Source: Cladorhizidae sp. MBARI D1340-BT2
Taxonomy: Eukaryota > Porifera > Demospongiae > Poecilosclerida > Cladorhizidae
NCBI GenBank assembly: GCA_028752905.1
Contig: JAQNBH010000010.1
Coordinates: 19,898,422-19,962,421, forward strand
Length of the DNA: 64,000 nt
Reading direction: 5' to 3'
The position numbers were made by a program, and so were the translations under genes. Within the stretch, counting starts at the first letter, position 1, and the number at the start of each line of letters is the position of its first letter. The notes under the pieces are model-generated. The model was not told the DNA's origin. It searched no databases and saw only the letters and a list, made by a program, of their open reading frames with translations. Positions 46,312-57,200 of the stretch are shown piece by piece.

Positions 46312-46524
46312 TGTCACATGCACCGTGCAGTTCACCCGCTGCTCTACAAAGAGGATCGCAAGGAGGATTGGACAGAGGATGTGGAGAAGCGCTTCATTGC
46401 GGGCATAGACAAAGGGAAAAGAGAGGGTTTTATCTGTAAAGGGTCCACCATCATCATGGTGAGTGGCTGGAGGCCAGGCCCACACCACATCAACACTATA
46501 AGGATCTTTGTTGTCGGAGAGTAG
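46312..46524 (+). CDS. Pyruvate kinase, C-terminal (last) exon
   Basis: After a pyrimidine-rich acceptor (CCTCTCTACAG, ending 46311) the frame reads HMHRAVHPLLYKEDRKEDW, then EDVEKRFIAGIDKGKREGF, then GSTIIMVSGWRPGPHHINTI and ends FVVGE before TAG. This is the C-terminal domain of pyruvate kinase: R-G/A-V-x-P-L-x-Y, DW-x-EDVE-R, G-x-x-x-GK, and V-x-GWRPG near the allosteric site, ending in strand R-I-x-V. The enzyme makes pyruvate and ATP from phosphoenolpyruvate in the cytosol. The exon is unbroken. No earlier exon was recognised upstream, where satellites and transposons lie, so the gene may have very long introns, or this may be an exon-bearing duplicate fragment. Confidence 0.88.
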   Translation, partial: CHMHRAVHPLLYKEDRKEDWTEDVEKRFIAGIDKGKREGFICKGSTIIMVSGWRPGPHHINTIRIFVVGE

Positions 46525-46839
46525 GACCAATCCTGCGAAGATGGATGGAACATAGTACCCCCTCCCCCTGCCATGCCCCTTTCCCCTCATTCGAACAGTT
46601 CTGTAAATAGTTTAGTTGTTATAATTGACTATTTAGCTACTTCTGTCAGAGACAAGGTATATAGCCCTCCTTTGTCCTGGATATGTAGACAATCTCCAGG
46701 TTAGATGCATCAATAAGAAATAGCAACTCGTATATCATGTATAAATGATCTTGCCATAATTATGATAATGGTTGCTGTGGCAACTTGCTGGGTTTTAGAT
46801 ACAAGCTTCCCATGAAGCATAAAAAATATCAATTTTTAA
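46525..46839. other. 3' flank of the pyruvate kinase exon
   Basis: Likely untranslated region and downstream sequence. No further feature was recognised. Confidence 0.4.
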
Positions 46840-46994
46840 AATATATATACAGTAATATATACAGTATATGCATGTATATATATACTGTATATATATAATA
46901 TATACCGTATATATAATTATATATATACAGTATATATAATTATATGTATATACAGTATATATATACAGTATATATATAATATATACAGTATATA

Positions 46995-47029
<35 letters not shown>

Positions 47030-47042
47030 TATATATATATTA
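46840..47042. repeat. TA-rich microsatellite with TATACAGTATATA units
   Basis: About 200 bp of ta repeats interspersed with tatatacagtatatat words, many self-complementary. Open frames across it are artefacts of the repeat. Confidence 0.95.
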
Positions 47043-47561
47043 TGAAGCATAGCCAGAGGGACAAAAGAGGAAACGTGTTTAATACCCCGAACCTCTGTTC
47101 AAAGTCAATTCTAGTGGCACAGGCAATTAGTCTCGCAATGATATTTTATTTATTATTATTATTTATTTAGCTAGCCAAGTTCAAGGTCTAGGCTTGTGTT
47201 TTATCGCCAATCGTGTTATTCTTTTGAAGCTCATAGCTGCAGTGCTTTAGCGTAGATTCTTACCAGATCTTTGGAGAAGATTGTAATAGCTGCTTTCTTG
47301 TGCCATTTTCTGCTGCAGAGCAGGAATTTCTTGTGTGTATGTGTGTGTGTGACAGTATGCGCTTTCTCCTAGCTTCTGCGCCCATTCTTTCAGCCGCTCG
47401 GGCATTAGCAGTAGTTAGTTTAACAGGATTATGTTGGGCTTAGATCTTGCTGGGTTGTTACCGCGGTCTCTAGTGGCAAGTAGCTTCAGATCGGCGGACT
47501 GTAGCTAATGTTTGCCATAGGCCAGTAGATTCACGCTAAAATTATGTAGGATGGGAATGAT

Positions 47562-47753
47562 ATGGCACGTTTGCTCTGCCAAAACAATTGCAGGCCTGAG
47601 AAGGTTGCCATCAGCCAAGCAACCTGGATTGACTTACCTTGTATGGTCTCTAACCAGACAGAGCTTAGTGAAGCATTGCTAAGAGTGATGGCCACATCAC
47701 AGCAAGCTGACTTGGAGAAGATGGTGCAGTGCTTAGAACAGATTCTAGCTTAG
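47562..47753 (+). CDS. Hypothetical exon or short ORF, unknown
   Basis: A coding-like segment (PEKVAISQATWIDLPCMVSN, then QADLEKMVQCLEQILA) ends at TAG 47753. An acceptor-like AACAATTGCAG just before GCCTGAG (47594) suggests a terminal exon 47594-47753. I do not recognise the family. It may belong to a host gene interrupted upstream. Confidence 0.3.
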   Translation: MARLLCQNNCRPEKVAISQATWIDLPCMVSNQTELSEALLRVMATSQQADLEKMVQCLEQILA

Positions 47754-48041
47754 CTGACTCACTTTCCACTTGTAGGCTCCTTTTCCTCCTTTATTCTTGG
47801 CATTTTTGAAACCATTTTTTCCAAAATCATCTTTTAACCCTTTAACGGTCACGGGCGCTTTAAAGCGCCCTAAGAAGTCTCGCAGTTAAAAAATTCATAA
47901 AAAATAGATCGTTCGAACTTACCCCCATAAAAATCTTATTAAACGACGCCTAAAACATTGCTCTATCACGTGGTATTCACAAAACAATGACAGCATAACG
48001 GTTGCTAAGGACTTTGAACCCGGAAAGCTCACACGGAAATC

Positions 48042-48299
48042 ATGGCTAAGCGCTTGAACGTTAGCGATGTGCTGCTTTTACTGGAAGACGACGATTTCGG
48101 CCTTTCTGAAGCGGATGACAGTGATTTTGAAGGCGAAGGTGTTGAGTGCTACCTTCCCAGAGCAAACCCTGAGCTTAGTCACTCAGAAGTAACGGAGGAA
48201 GATGAAGATCCAATAGATATAGTTTCTGATGACAGCTCCAGCTCTAGTGATAAGAGTCTTACTGGTAAGTATTACTGTTCAAAAAGGTATAGAATATAA
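48042..48299 (+). pseudogene. piggyBac-like transposase, N-terminal exon
   Basis: The start MAKRLNVSDVLLLLEDDDFG (48042) leads a strongly acidic and serine-rich region (DDSSSSSDKSLTG). Such acidic N-termini precede the DDE_Tnp_1_7 domain in piggyBac proteins. A GGTAAGT donor lies at 48265, and an acceptor CCACAG at 48323 would continue with a Gln/Ser-rich stretch that soon runs into a 28-bp hairpin and a stop. The rest of the outer element's transposase is missing. Coding sequence further right belongs to the inner element. Confidence 0.65.
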
Positions 48300-48358
48300 A
48301 AATATCTGTTTCTATGTCCACAGTTTTTGGATCTACACAGTCACAGCAGTCCCACCTC

Positions 48359-48425
48359 TCACAGAGCTCAAATACCCATCAGTCACTATGTCTCATCGTG
48401 ACTGATGGGTATTTGAGCTCTGTGA
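48359..48425. repeat. Perfect 28-bp inverted repeat, 11-nt loop
   Basis: Arms 48359-48386 and 48398-48425 are exactly complementary (for example gagctcaaatacccatcagt against its complement). The left arm lies in the presumed second exon of the outer transposase, so the right arm looks like a local inverted copy that broke the frame. Confidence 0.95.
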
Positions 48426-48657
48426 TGTAAGCTTTCTTCTGTTTTTCATAATACCATGCTGCAGTCTGGTCATTATGGTTGAAATTTGTGTATATACCTA
48501 CAAATGTATAAAACATGTTATCATAAAATATACTTGAAAATGGAACAATAATTGACTTGAAATTAAAAAAATTATGACTAAAACCACAATTACAACCACA
48601 TACTTTGTTGCTAGGCAACATAAACCACACCTACATATTAACACTTAGCGGACCTTT

Positions 48658-48759
48658 GTCACGAATTCGTGACATGCGCAGGCGTATCTATAAGACCATT
48701 GTCACGTATTCGTGACAGTAGTAATTGTCACCTGTAGACCACCGTCACGATATCGTGAC
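48658..48759. repeat. Three 16-bp palindromes at exact 43-bp spacing
   Basis: gtcacgaattcgtgac (48658-48673), gtcacgtattcgtgac (48701-48716) and gtcacgatatcgtgac (48744-48759) start exactly 43 bp apart. The outer gtcacg..cgtgac is invariant and the centre varies (aatt, tatt, atat). They lie 16 to 118 bp inside the inner element's left end. They look like dimer binding sites, most simply for the element's transposase. Confidence 0.93.
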
Positions 48760-48857
48760 AGCCACTTCATTTTGACCACAAAGGTTCGTGGTTGTTAGCT
48801 ATGAATGGTATGATATCCACTCTACTAGGGAGGTTATTGATGATAATGGCATAGTGA

Positions 48858-49528
48858 TTGTACATACACTCAAATAGTTGTAGGGATGATGAAATAGATA
48901 TGAGTAGCAATTTTTATGAGACCAAGGATGAGAGTGCAAGTATGGATGTTGGAGCAAGTGGAAATAGGGGGAGAGATACAGTGATAGGACTAAGTCAGCA
49001 GATGTCAATGGGAGGTCATCGTAATAGGGGAAGAGCTGCAGGTAGAGGACAGCAGAGGAAGGGAAGAGCTGCAGGAAGAGGACAGCAGAGGAGAGGAAGA
49101 TCAGTTGGAAGTGGAACCAGCCGTGTGGATGCTAGCCAATATATGTGGACAACTGCTGGGGAAGGTATGACATTCCTGGAATAAAAGAACAATAACAATT
49201 AATATTATTAGGTATTACACAGACAAATGTTTTATATCAAGCAAACTTTACATATAAACCATTATTATTTCTTTTTAAATTCTAGTTTAAATTCTAGATG
49301 ACATTGCAGAGTAGCCCATACATCCTTCAACCAGGACCTAATGTTCCTCCATCCTGCCAAAGTGCAGAAGATTGTTTTCAACTATTCTTTGGTCCAACCA
49401 TGCTAAAGTTTACCATTGACAGGACCAATGCACATGCCGAGCTGAAGTGTGCCCAAGAACAGCTGAAGGGCAAACAGGCTGAATGGCAAGGGACACCATT
49501 ACCAAGTGTGAGGAAGTCAGAGGTGTGA
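48858..49528 (+). pseudogene. piggyBac-like transposase fragment, RG-rich linker and start of DDE domain
   Basis: About 48895-49184 encodes an acidic start, then repeats of GRAAGRGQQR (three similar units, strongly basic) and SQYMWTTAGEGMTF. The next frame (49298-49528) reads PYILQPGPNVPPSCQSAEDC and FQLFFGPTMLKFTIDRTNAHAE, which matches the start of the piggyBac DDE domain (D-x-F-x-L-F-F ... T-N-x-x-A). The catalytic core beyond this is missing, so the element is internally deleted and non-autonomous. A stop at 49184 separates the two parts; an intron (donor gaaGGTATG near 49163, acceptor near 49296) could join them. Confidence 0.72.
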
Positions 49529-49829
49529 CTGTGATGGCACCAGACACCTCACCCTGTATAGATGTGGTGCCTGCCTAACACACTCCACTCCACACCTACC
49601 ACTCACAGAGGACAAATAAAACAGAAGACTGAATCTATATAAGTATACCTTCATCCTAGTTTCATGGTTATGATTACATGACAGATGTTGCTTCATCACA
49701 GATGTTGCTGCAATCCTATATGTAAAATATATTAATAAGTGAACAACTGAATGTGAGCAAGGACTATATAACAAAATCACACAGTGTTGTCAGGAAAGAA
49801 AAGGCTATTTAGCTAAGCTAGATAGCCAT

Positions 49830-50010
49830 TTAACTGCTAACTAGCTATATGGGGGCGCTAGCTTGCTAGCTACTTGAGTGCTTTAGCCAGCTAGCTATAT
49901 GGGAGCGCTAGCTGGTTAGCTACTTGGGTCCGATAGCTAGCTAGCTACATGAAGCGCTAGCTCGTTAGCTACAAGGGTGGGCTAGCTAACTATTTAGCTC
50001 GCTAGCTACT
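49830..50010. repeat. AGCTAGC-rich minisatellite in the inner element
   Basis: Repeated gctagctatatgggagcgctagctngttagctactt units with drift, about four copies. Confidence 0.85.
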
Positions 50011-50523
50011 ATTCCTACACTATTTAGATACGCTAGCTAAACTATTTACTATTCATACACTATTTAGCTTGATCTAACAGTCATAAAAGAAACCACTAGG
50101 TTTATATTAGCTGAAGTAAAGTTACTTACTCACCTTGGTAACACGAGTTCTTCGCTTTACTTTTTAAAATTATTATCAGCTCATATACTTGAAAAACCTT
50201 TTGAGATTTGAGTAATGAAGTACCAGTAAGTAATCATAGAGAGGAGTAGCACCTAGAAGTTGTCGATCAAGCATCCACTTCTTGAAACACGAGGAAAACT
50301 AAATATTGCCCACCGTTAAACGCCCGGTCTCTGGGAATAGATGCGCGTTCGAATTGAATAATCTCGCGTTGACATTTCAATTAACGTGGCTAAGTGTTAA
50401 GTAACTATGTGTGATTCCAAAAATATATGGTTGCTATGGACTTTAATAAATATTTGAGACAATACAGTTAATTTTAGTTATGGTAGCAATATATTTTTTT
50501 TAACCCGACCATGAAAGGGTTAA

Positions 50524-52030
50524 ATAGTAGCACAGCCGTTACTTCACCCATGAAATACTTCAAGAAAATTACATTCACTATTATAATATGAGCTTCGTTG
50601 TAGAATGCATATGTATGTGAATCTGTATTATGTATAGCTTGTTGCATGATGCTGCACTGATTCATAGCTCTTTTACATATAACCAGTCCGGGAAATTAAA
50701 ATCAGTCATCAGACATTTTCTGAACAACTAAAATGTTAGAATACACGCACATGCATGATCATATCGAAGCAGGTGTTTCGACTTCTGGCACAGACCGCAG
50801 TGAGGAAGTGAAGAAGCTGTTACTGGATGACGGGATATAGGAGGACTTACTCAATCTGATACTTGCATTGTTCATATAAAGTTCATTTGTACTCATTACT
50901 TGATTGGAGTTACAATGGCAGTCCAGAGTCTGAGATTGGCACATCAAAGTTGGTTGTAATGGACAAACGGATTTTGGTTGTAATTCCTTGCTCAATTTAA
51001 CAATATGTCTGTTCCAGTATACCTCCTGCAACCTGTAAAAACAGCAATGAATGCAACCCCCCCCAAAAAACCACAGACCAACATTGTTTACGCTACTCAA
51101 CCGATGACGTGCATATGTATCCCTACAGCAATCCTGGGGAGATGGTATATATTAATATATAGCCCTCGAAGCATCTAGGAAGCTCTTGAAAGGAATACAA
51201 CAAAGACTGAACCTGCTTACATTGGCTGTCTTGAGGGGGATAACGCTTAAGCATTTCTCCCTTGAAGTAAATTTTGTGACTTCCCCCGACTCCCAATCGA
51301 AGGCTCACGTTTTCTAATTCTGGAGCTATCGCTGCCTAAGGATTTGAAGGCGACGATGTACAGCAACCTAGACTGGACTTTCGTTAACCCCTAGGGCTAT
51401 CGAGACTAATGGTGTTTTGGGCCCCAAAACTCAAACTTTCATCGAGGACCGTGATACCAGCTGCATGTAGTCACGGAGAAGTCCAAATCACCTCAACAAC
51501 CGATGCAAAGAATTTATGTCGCCACAGCAGAATAATGCTGCTTCTGTACTGGGCTCTATATAGCAGTGCCAGCAGGAGGGGGTTGACTACTTCTGCACTC
51601 GGCCATTATTGTTGTTTAAAAAAATTCTTTTCCTGATCGATTTAGAGCGAGGTTGGGAATTAGGTGTGCAAGATGGTGGCCCCTTCTGCTATTTGGCTTC
51701 TGCCAATGGCTCATCTGCTCCAATATACCATATTCCACCACCCAAATTTCAAGTCTGTCCTCCTTGGTTCCTCAATGCTCTATCCACTTCCTCCTCCTCA
51801 AGCAGCCTTTGACCAGTAGACATGGGACGCATACAAAACACATGCCATGTTGGATGCTTTATTGGATTAGGCCAGAGATGGGTTTCTTGTGAAGGCTTAT
51901 GGCTATATACGTCATGTCCCGAAGCAGGTGTGTGGTTAAGTGCTCTCCCAATTCCTTCTCTGGGGCTAATGGGTTGGTGCATATTTCAGTGGGCTTTCGT
52001 TTGGGAACACCTCTTTGTCAGCCACATGCA
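50524..52030. other. Intergenic, no gene seen
   Basis: Open frames at 50759-51100 (-), 51409-51636 (+) and 51609-51812 (+) have no recognisable domain or splice pattern. Confidence 0.45.
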
Positions 52031-52035
52031 TGCCA

Positions 52036-52245
52036 TCACTGTGGTGGTGCTGGCTGCTGGGCCAGACATCACTGTGGTGGTGCTGGGCCAGATATCACTG
52101 GTGGTGCAAGTGCTGGGCCAGACATCACTGTGGTGGTGCAAGTGTTGGTTGCTGGGCCAGACATCACTGTGGTGGTGCTGGTTGGTGGGCGAGACATCAC
52201 TATGGTGGTGCAAGTGTTGGTTGCTGGGCCAGACATTGTCTCTGC
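52036..52245. repeat. Minisatellite of gggccagacatcactgtggtggtg units
   Basis: Units of gggccagacatcactgtggtggtgc plus a variable aagtgttggttgct tail repeat about six times. Several frames remain open (51899-52459 and 51822-52256 on plus; 51986-52213 and 52069-52275 on minus), giving valine-rich or cysteine/histidine-rich translations. They are best read as repeat artefacts. Confidence 0.88.
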
Positions 52246-52559
52246 CGCTTCAGTAAAGGTCATCATTCTTGACATGCCTCAATCAATGAAATCATCCATA
52301 AGTCGTTATTATCGGCTGGGATTCCCGATCTCCACAATGGTAGAAAGATGTGATGGTGTCAACATGCCTTGGAAATGGGTAAGGTTATCGTTGAGGGATC
52401 CTGATCCATCATTATTTTACTCCAGAGGACTTGACAACCTGATAATGGAAATGCGATAAATTATAAGAACATGGATGATAAAGGGAGTCAATACAAGATG
52501 AGGTTGATGGACATTCACCAACTTGTGGTGAAGCCATTAAATATAATAACTTAATTAAG

Positions 52560-54290
52560 GTGCAGGTTTAGTTAGGTGGCAAGAAGAGCATGGACAAACA
52601 TAGTGAAATGTACATGAATTTGATGGATCGAAGTAGAGCTGAAAGTGTTTCCATAGGTAGCTGTAGAGAGACATCTTAATAGTGTTAAATGAGAGCGAGA
52701 TGTCTATTGGAGGCAGCGAGTTCCACAGGCGTATATATATACTACCCTGTTATATATAAAAGTTCCGAGTGGCTGTTGTCCTTTGATAGTTGTACTTCAG
52801 TTTGTGTTTTGAGCCGGATCTGTAGCAGATGACACAAATGATATATAATCTGATATAGTTATATTGTTGTAGATCTAATTAAGAACAATAGGTCTTGGAG
52901 TTCAAACCAGTACATTAGAGGCAGGGTATTTAGTTTGATCAGTCTATCTTTGTAGTCGAGGCACTGATAGTTTAGAATATATTTTGTTATCCTACGCTGC
53001 ATTTTCAACTGGTTTCTTTAATTTGATGGGGGTGCCACAGTTGACAGCAATACGATAGCTTGGACCTCACTACACTAGTATATAGTAACTTCTTTGATGC
53101 AATCGGTGAATGAGATGGGATTGGAGAAATCAAAATAGACTGCATGTGACATTTTCCTGTTCTCTATTGAGCCATAAATGTTAGAATATGAGGTCAACAA
53201 CTGAGAGAGACATGATTGTTGTTTTTTTTGAGAAATCCGTATTGCTACTTTGACAATAAAGGTTGAACAAAAGAGATTATATTTTGGTAAATTATCTTCT
53301 CTAACACTTTAGACAGTATACTCAGTAGTGATATTGGCCTGTAGTTTTGTACCATAGAATGATCATTATTCTTGAAGATAGGGTGGATTTTATGAATTTT
53401 CCAATCTAGAGGGGGTGATGATGTCTGCATACTGGAACGAAAGAGATTAGAGACTGGATTAACCAAGGCGCTTTAGAACAAAGCCACCAATTTCGTCATA
53501 ACCAGGAGCCTTGGTTATGTCTAAATTGGATAGGATTTTGTAGACTTCAGATGGACAAATGTCTATCTTGTTGAGCTGTTTGTTTGGAGTTGGCAAACGT
53601 TAGAATGAAGTGACTCTTTGTAAAAACAGAATTAAAGTATATATATAGTCATTGAATACAATAGCCTTGTCTTCTGAGTTATCGGTGTAGGCTGATCCAG
53701 TAATTAATGTCTGTGGTATACATGACTTCCTAGATTGACACCCAAGTAGATTAAAAAGCTTCTTTGGATCACAAATGGAAGAATGTGTTATATTCCAAAG
53801 GTAAGAATAGTGTGCTTGTTCAGTGATGTCGCTGACTGATTCTGGTTGATTTGTAAAAACATAGATCTATAGAATACCACCATGTGTGTGAGTGGGATTT
53901 GTGATGATTTGTGTCAGGTTAAAGTCAAATATGTAATCACAAGTGATAGATCCAGTGATGGAGGAGGAAGAGAGAGAATTCCAATTTACATCTAGAAGGT
54001 TGAAATCTCCAAGTAGTACAAGTTTTATGTTATCCACATAGAGATGTGAGACTGAGGTGTAGATGTTTTGGTATGTTTGGGCGGGACATAAACACAACAC
54101 AAGAGGACAGGTGGGGAAGATTTAATTTTAATTTTATTTTTACTGCTGTGTTAATATCTGTGGCAATAACGTGGGAGGGGAATGAATTGGAAACAGCTAT
54201 CATGACACCCCCGCCAACAGAACCCCTGTCTCTATCGTATATTGTGGAGGAGATTCAGGTTTCTGTAACAGCAATGATGTCTGGAGATTT
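52560..54290 (-). pseudogene. Non-LTR retrotransposon (LINE, CR1/Jockey-like) remnant
   Basis: Minus strand, from high to low coordinates. The segment 54100-53867 contains IKLVLLGDFNLLDVNWNSLS and NLTQIITNPTHTHGGIL, from the APE-type endonuclease. The segment 53466-53245 contains WKIHKIHPIFKNNDHSMVQN and NYRPISLLSILSKVLEKIIY, the N-terminal reverse transcriptase block. About 53150-53100 has YFDFSNPISF (palm block). Then the YADD region is missing and the C-terminal part follows: ITKYILNYQCLDYKDRLIKL and PLMYWFELQDLLFLI near 52990-52880, LWNSLPPIDISLSFNTIKMS near 52720, and YVCPCSSC near 52590. Stops and frame changes are frequent. The order is that of one LINE, with an internal deletion. Confidence 0.85.
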
Positions 54291-57200
54291 TTGATTGGAG
54301 ATGAGGCAATTTATTCTTTAGACGAATCCAGCGTCTGAAACGCAGCGTCGGACCAATCAGAATATAATCTATCACGTGCCGCTGACCTGCAGTTTAGCCA
54401 GTATCAAAGGTCTATTGTGACGAAGAAAAGTTGCTGTCAGGAGCTTCCCGTTTGTGGCAGGTGACTGGAAGTCAGTGGCAAGTCAGGTAAGAATGGTCTA
54501 GCTATATAAAGAATGGTATAGCTATAATTAGCTATAGCCTAGCTATAACTAGCCGTAGAAAGAATGGACTAGCTACAACTAGTTTCTATCAGAGTGACGA
54601 CAATTATCCACATTATTGATATGATAGGTTGGAGAAGGAGCAACCTCAGAACACTGTTGCAAAAAGTGGAAGACACTGAGGGATCGGTATGTAAAGGAAC
54701 TGAAGAAGAAGAGTCCGAAGAGGGTGATGTGATGCTGGCCACTGATCATTTTTACACATCATTTGTGAACATCAAGAACCCTATTTCCCACCACCTATAT
54801 ATATACCAATTATCATGAATATGTAAAATAATTATTTTAAGCCAATTTTGTGTACTGATATGTTGCTGATATGTTGCTGATATTTGATATGTTGAAAATA
54901 TTTACTAGACAATTTATTATTAGCATTGTGTTTTTATGTATGCTAAAACATAGTTGTATTCCAGGGGACTTCTCCAGCTGTGCTTGAGAAGTAGTCCCTG
55001 AAGGCATCTCTCGTGGAAGCAGCAGATTGTGAATACCTCAAGATCAATTGGACTTTATATAATGAACAAGGAACAAAGGAGGGGGGAAAAACCTGCTGAA
55101 TCCAGCACGTGATAGGGACTCCATTCTAGTACATGGCTGTGTTCCATAAAATAATACTGAGCTTAGTATTATATAGTCATTATGTTTGTGCAGCATTAGT
55201 AGGCCTGGGGCTGTTGTAATTTTAGGTATACTAGATCATTATGTTGGTATAACACGTAACATAAATTACTGTGACTATCTATGGATCCTGCGTTACGCAA
55301 GGTCTCCTTGCTTACCACATGATACGTTGTCTGAAGTAGCACGATTATAGTGCATGACCTAGCGCAACCTACTGACTACTGTATTATCAAATCCATAGCT
55401 ATCTATGGATCCTGCGTTATCGCAGTAATCGGATCGGGTGCAAGGTCTCGGCGATAGGCTTGCTTACCTACTGACTACTGTGTTATCGAATCCAATCCAT
55501 AGCGCAGCGCGATCTATCGATGGCGCAGGTCGGTCGATAGTGCACAACATATATATACATAATATTATATATAATTATTATGTACATGCGACAACATACT
55601 TCACACCAACACCATAAGCTGAAGCAGCCCAAATAGTTCAGCAGTCTTGGCTACCTCAGAGCATGTTAAAAAGCTACAAATGAGACGACACCGTATGGAG
55701 GATCGTTTCATGCCGCAGTACAATGCTCAAATGAATATCTGCCTTACTCTTCGCTAAATTTATGAGCATAAATAGGTATAAAAAAAAAAAAGCAATAGCC
55801 TCAGGCTCTCAGTCATTAGCTTATGTTATCATGAACTCGCTGGCTGATCTATTCCACAATTAGAAAACTGATCAGTCGTGGACATTTGCTGGGCTTCAAT
55901 TAGGGTGTGGCGAGGTGGGCCCACCTGAGCGCAATCTCGCCCCACCTGAGAAGTTCACTAGTCATGTAAAATAATGATTAGTGAGCTTCCGATTTTTTAA
56001 TAAGTGTAGAGATAAATCAATGTGTAAGTAATAATAATATGTAATAATTATAATGAGTATAATATAATATTATATAATATAGATAAATCAATGTGTAAGT
56101 AATAATAATGAGTAATATAATAAGTAATATGTAATATGCAAAATATGCAAAATGACAGAAGTTCATGTTACTATTCTTCTGTTTTTTCTTGCTCAAACTT
56201 CGACTATTTCGTCAAGATTACCATCTGTTAGTTGGTCCGGTGACTCAATAGCGATTTTCATCAGATGTGACAATCTAGTGTCGTTCAAACTGCTGCGTAG
56301 CCTTGTCTTAATAAGCTTCATCTGAGTGGGATGGACAAACTGATCTTTGCAATAGTGTGCAGGTTTGGAAACATGTTTGCCAACATGTCGTTCGAAACCA
56401 AATCTTCAAGCTGATGTCAAATCAACCAATGGTTGGAACCAACCCTCTCAGATTTTGTTCAAATTTTCGTCAGTAGAGGACATTAGTACAAAAACTTTGT
56501 GTACCAAGTTATTTTGTTTAACTCGCAATATTAAGGGAGATACGGCTGATGGACGGCTGATGGAAGTTTTCCCATTGCTAATGGCAACTGTTTGGCCATG
56601 CCCACAAAATAACCTATATCATCCTAAGTATACGAGCCAGACTCACAAAAGTTGGGACCCTGGACCAATTTTTCATAAAGATTAATTAAGAATCTACATT
56701 CAAAATTTGGCTATCTCTTATACTTTATGCAATATAGGGGTTAAGATATGCCGGATTCACGCTCAAAAAGTGGGTGTGGGGTGTGGTCAAAATGGTTCCA
56801 ACTTTGTTTCTAGGAAGCTGAAGGCATTGGCTTGAACATGTTAAAAATTCAGGAGAGTCTTTTGCTTTGAAAGGATGAATTTTGTTCTATTAACATGATT
56901 AGGTTTTGTGCTAAATGACCTACTTCAGTAATAACCTGGGTATAATTATTATTTACTTATTCTGACGGTGTTTGACCAGGAAATAAATTTTTAACCCTAT
57001 TCAAAACGGTCATTGTATGCACTAGAGCCACTCGTACCATTTTAAAAATTTTGGCACTTCTCAATCCAGAGTGGCCGGTTGGAGCATTCAGGTTTTTGAG
57101 GTCCCTCCGCTTTAGGATCTAGTAACTTGCCTATAGTTATACCTATGAAACATATTTTAGTATCAAAAGAGAGCACGCAGAGAGACCTATCTTTGGAACT

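Larger units (their letters stand above)
48642..50396 (+). mobile_element. Inner TTAA element, piggyBac-like, nested in the outer one
   Basis: TTAA at 48638-48641 and 50397-50400 flank ends that read CACTTAGC inward on both sides (8-bp perfect, then diverged). The 1755-bp element encodes a piggyBac-like fragment and has three regularly spaced palindromes inside the left end. It lies wholly within the outer piggyBac-like element. The short terminal match makes the call less certain than the outer one, but TTAA on both sides and the coding content agree. Confidence 0.75.
47838..50519 (+). mobile_element. Outer piggyBac-like element between TTAA sites
   Basis: TTAA at 47834-47837 and at 50520-50523 flank ends that read CCCTTTAACGGTCACGGG and, inverted, CCCTTTCATGGTCGGG. 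A CCC-start terminal repeat inside duplicated TTAA is the piggyBac hallmark. Near the left end is an 18-bp palindrome, GGGCGCTTTAAAGCGCCC (47853-47870). The element carries the first exon of a piggyBac-like transposase and is itself split by a second TTAA element. Confidence 0.85.

Noticed and set aside
46795..47064. Tyr/Ile-rich minus-strand open frame
   Set aside because: Translation of a TA microsatellite.
51822..52459. Overlapping plus-strand open frames rich in Val or in Cys/His
   Set aside because: They are produced by the ggccagacatcactgtggtgg minisatellite, which stays open in several frames on both strands.
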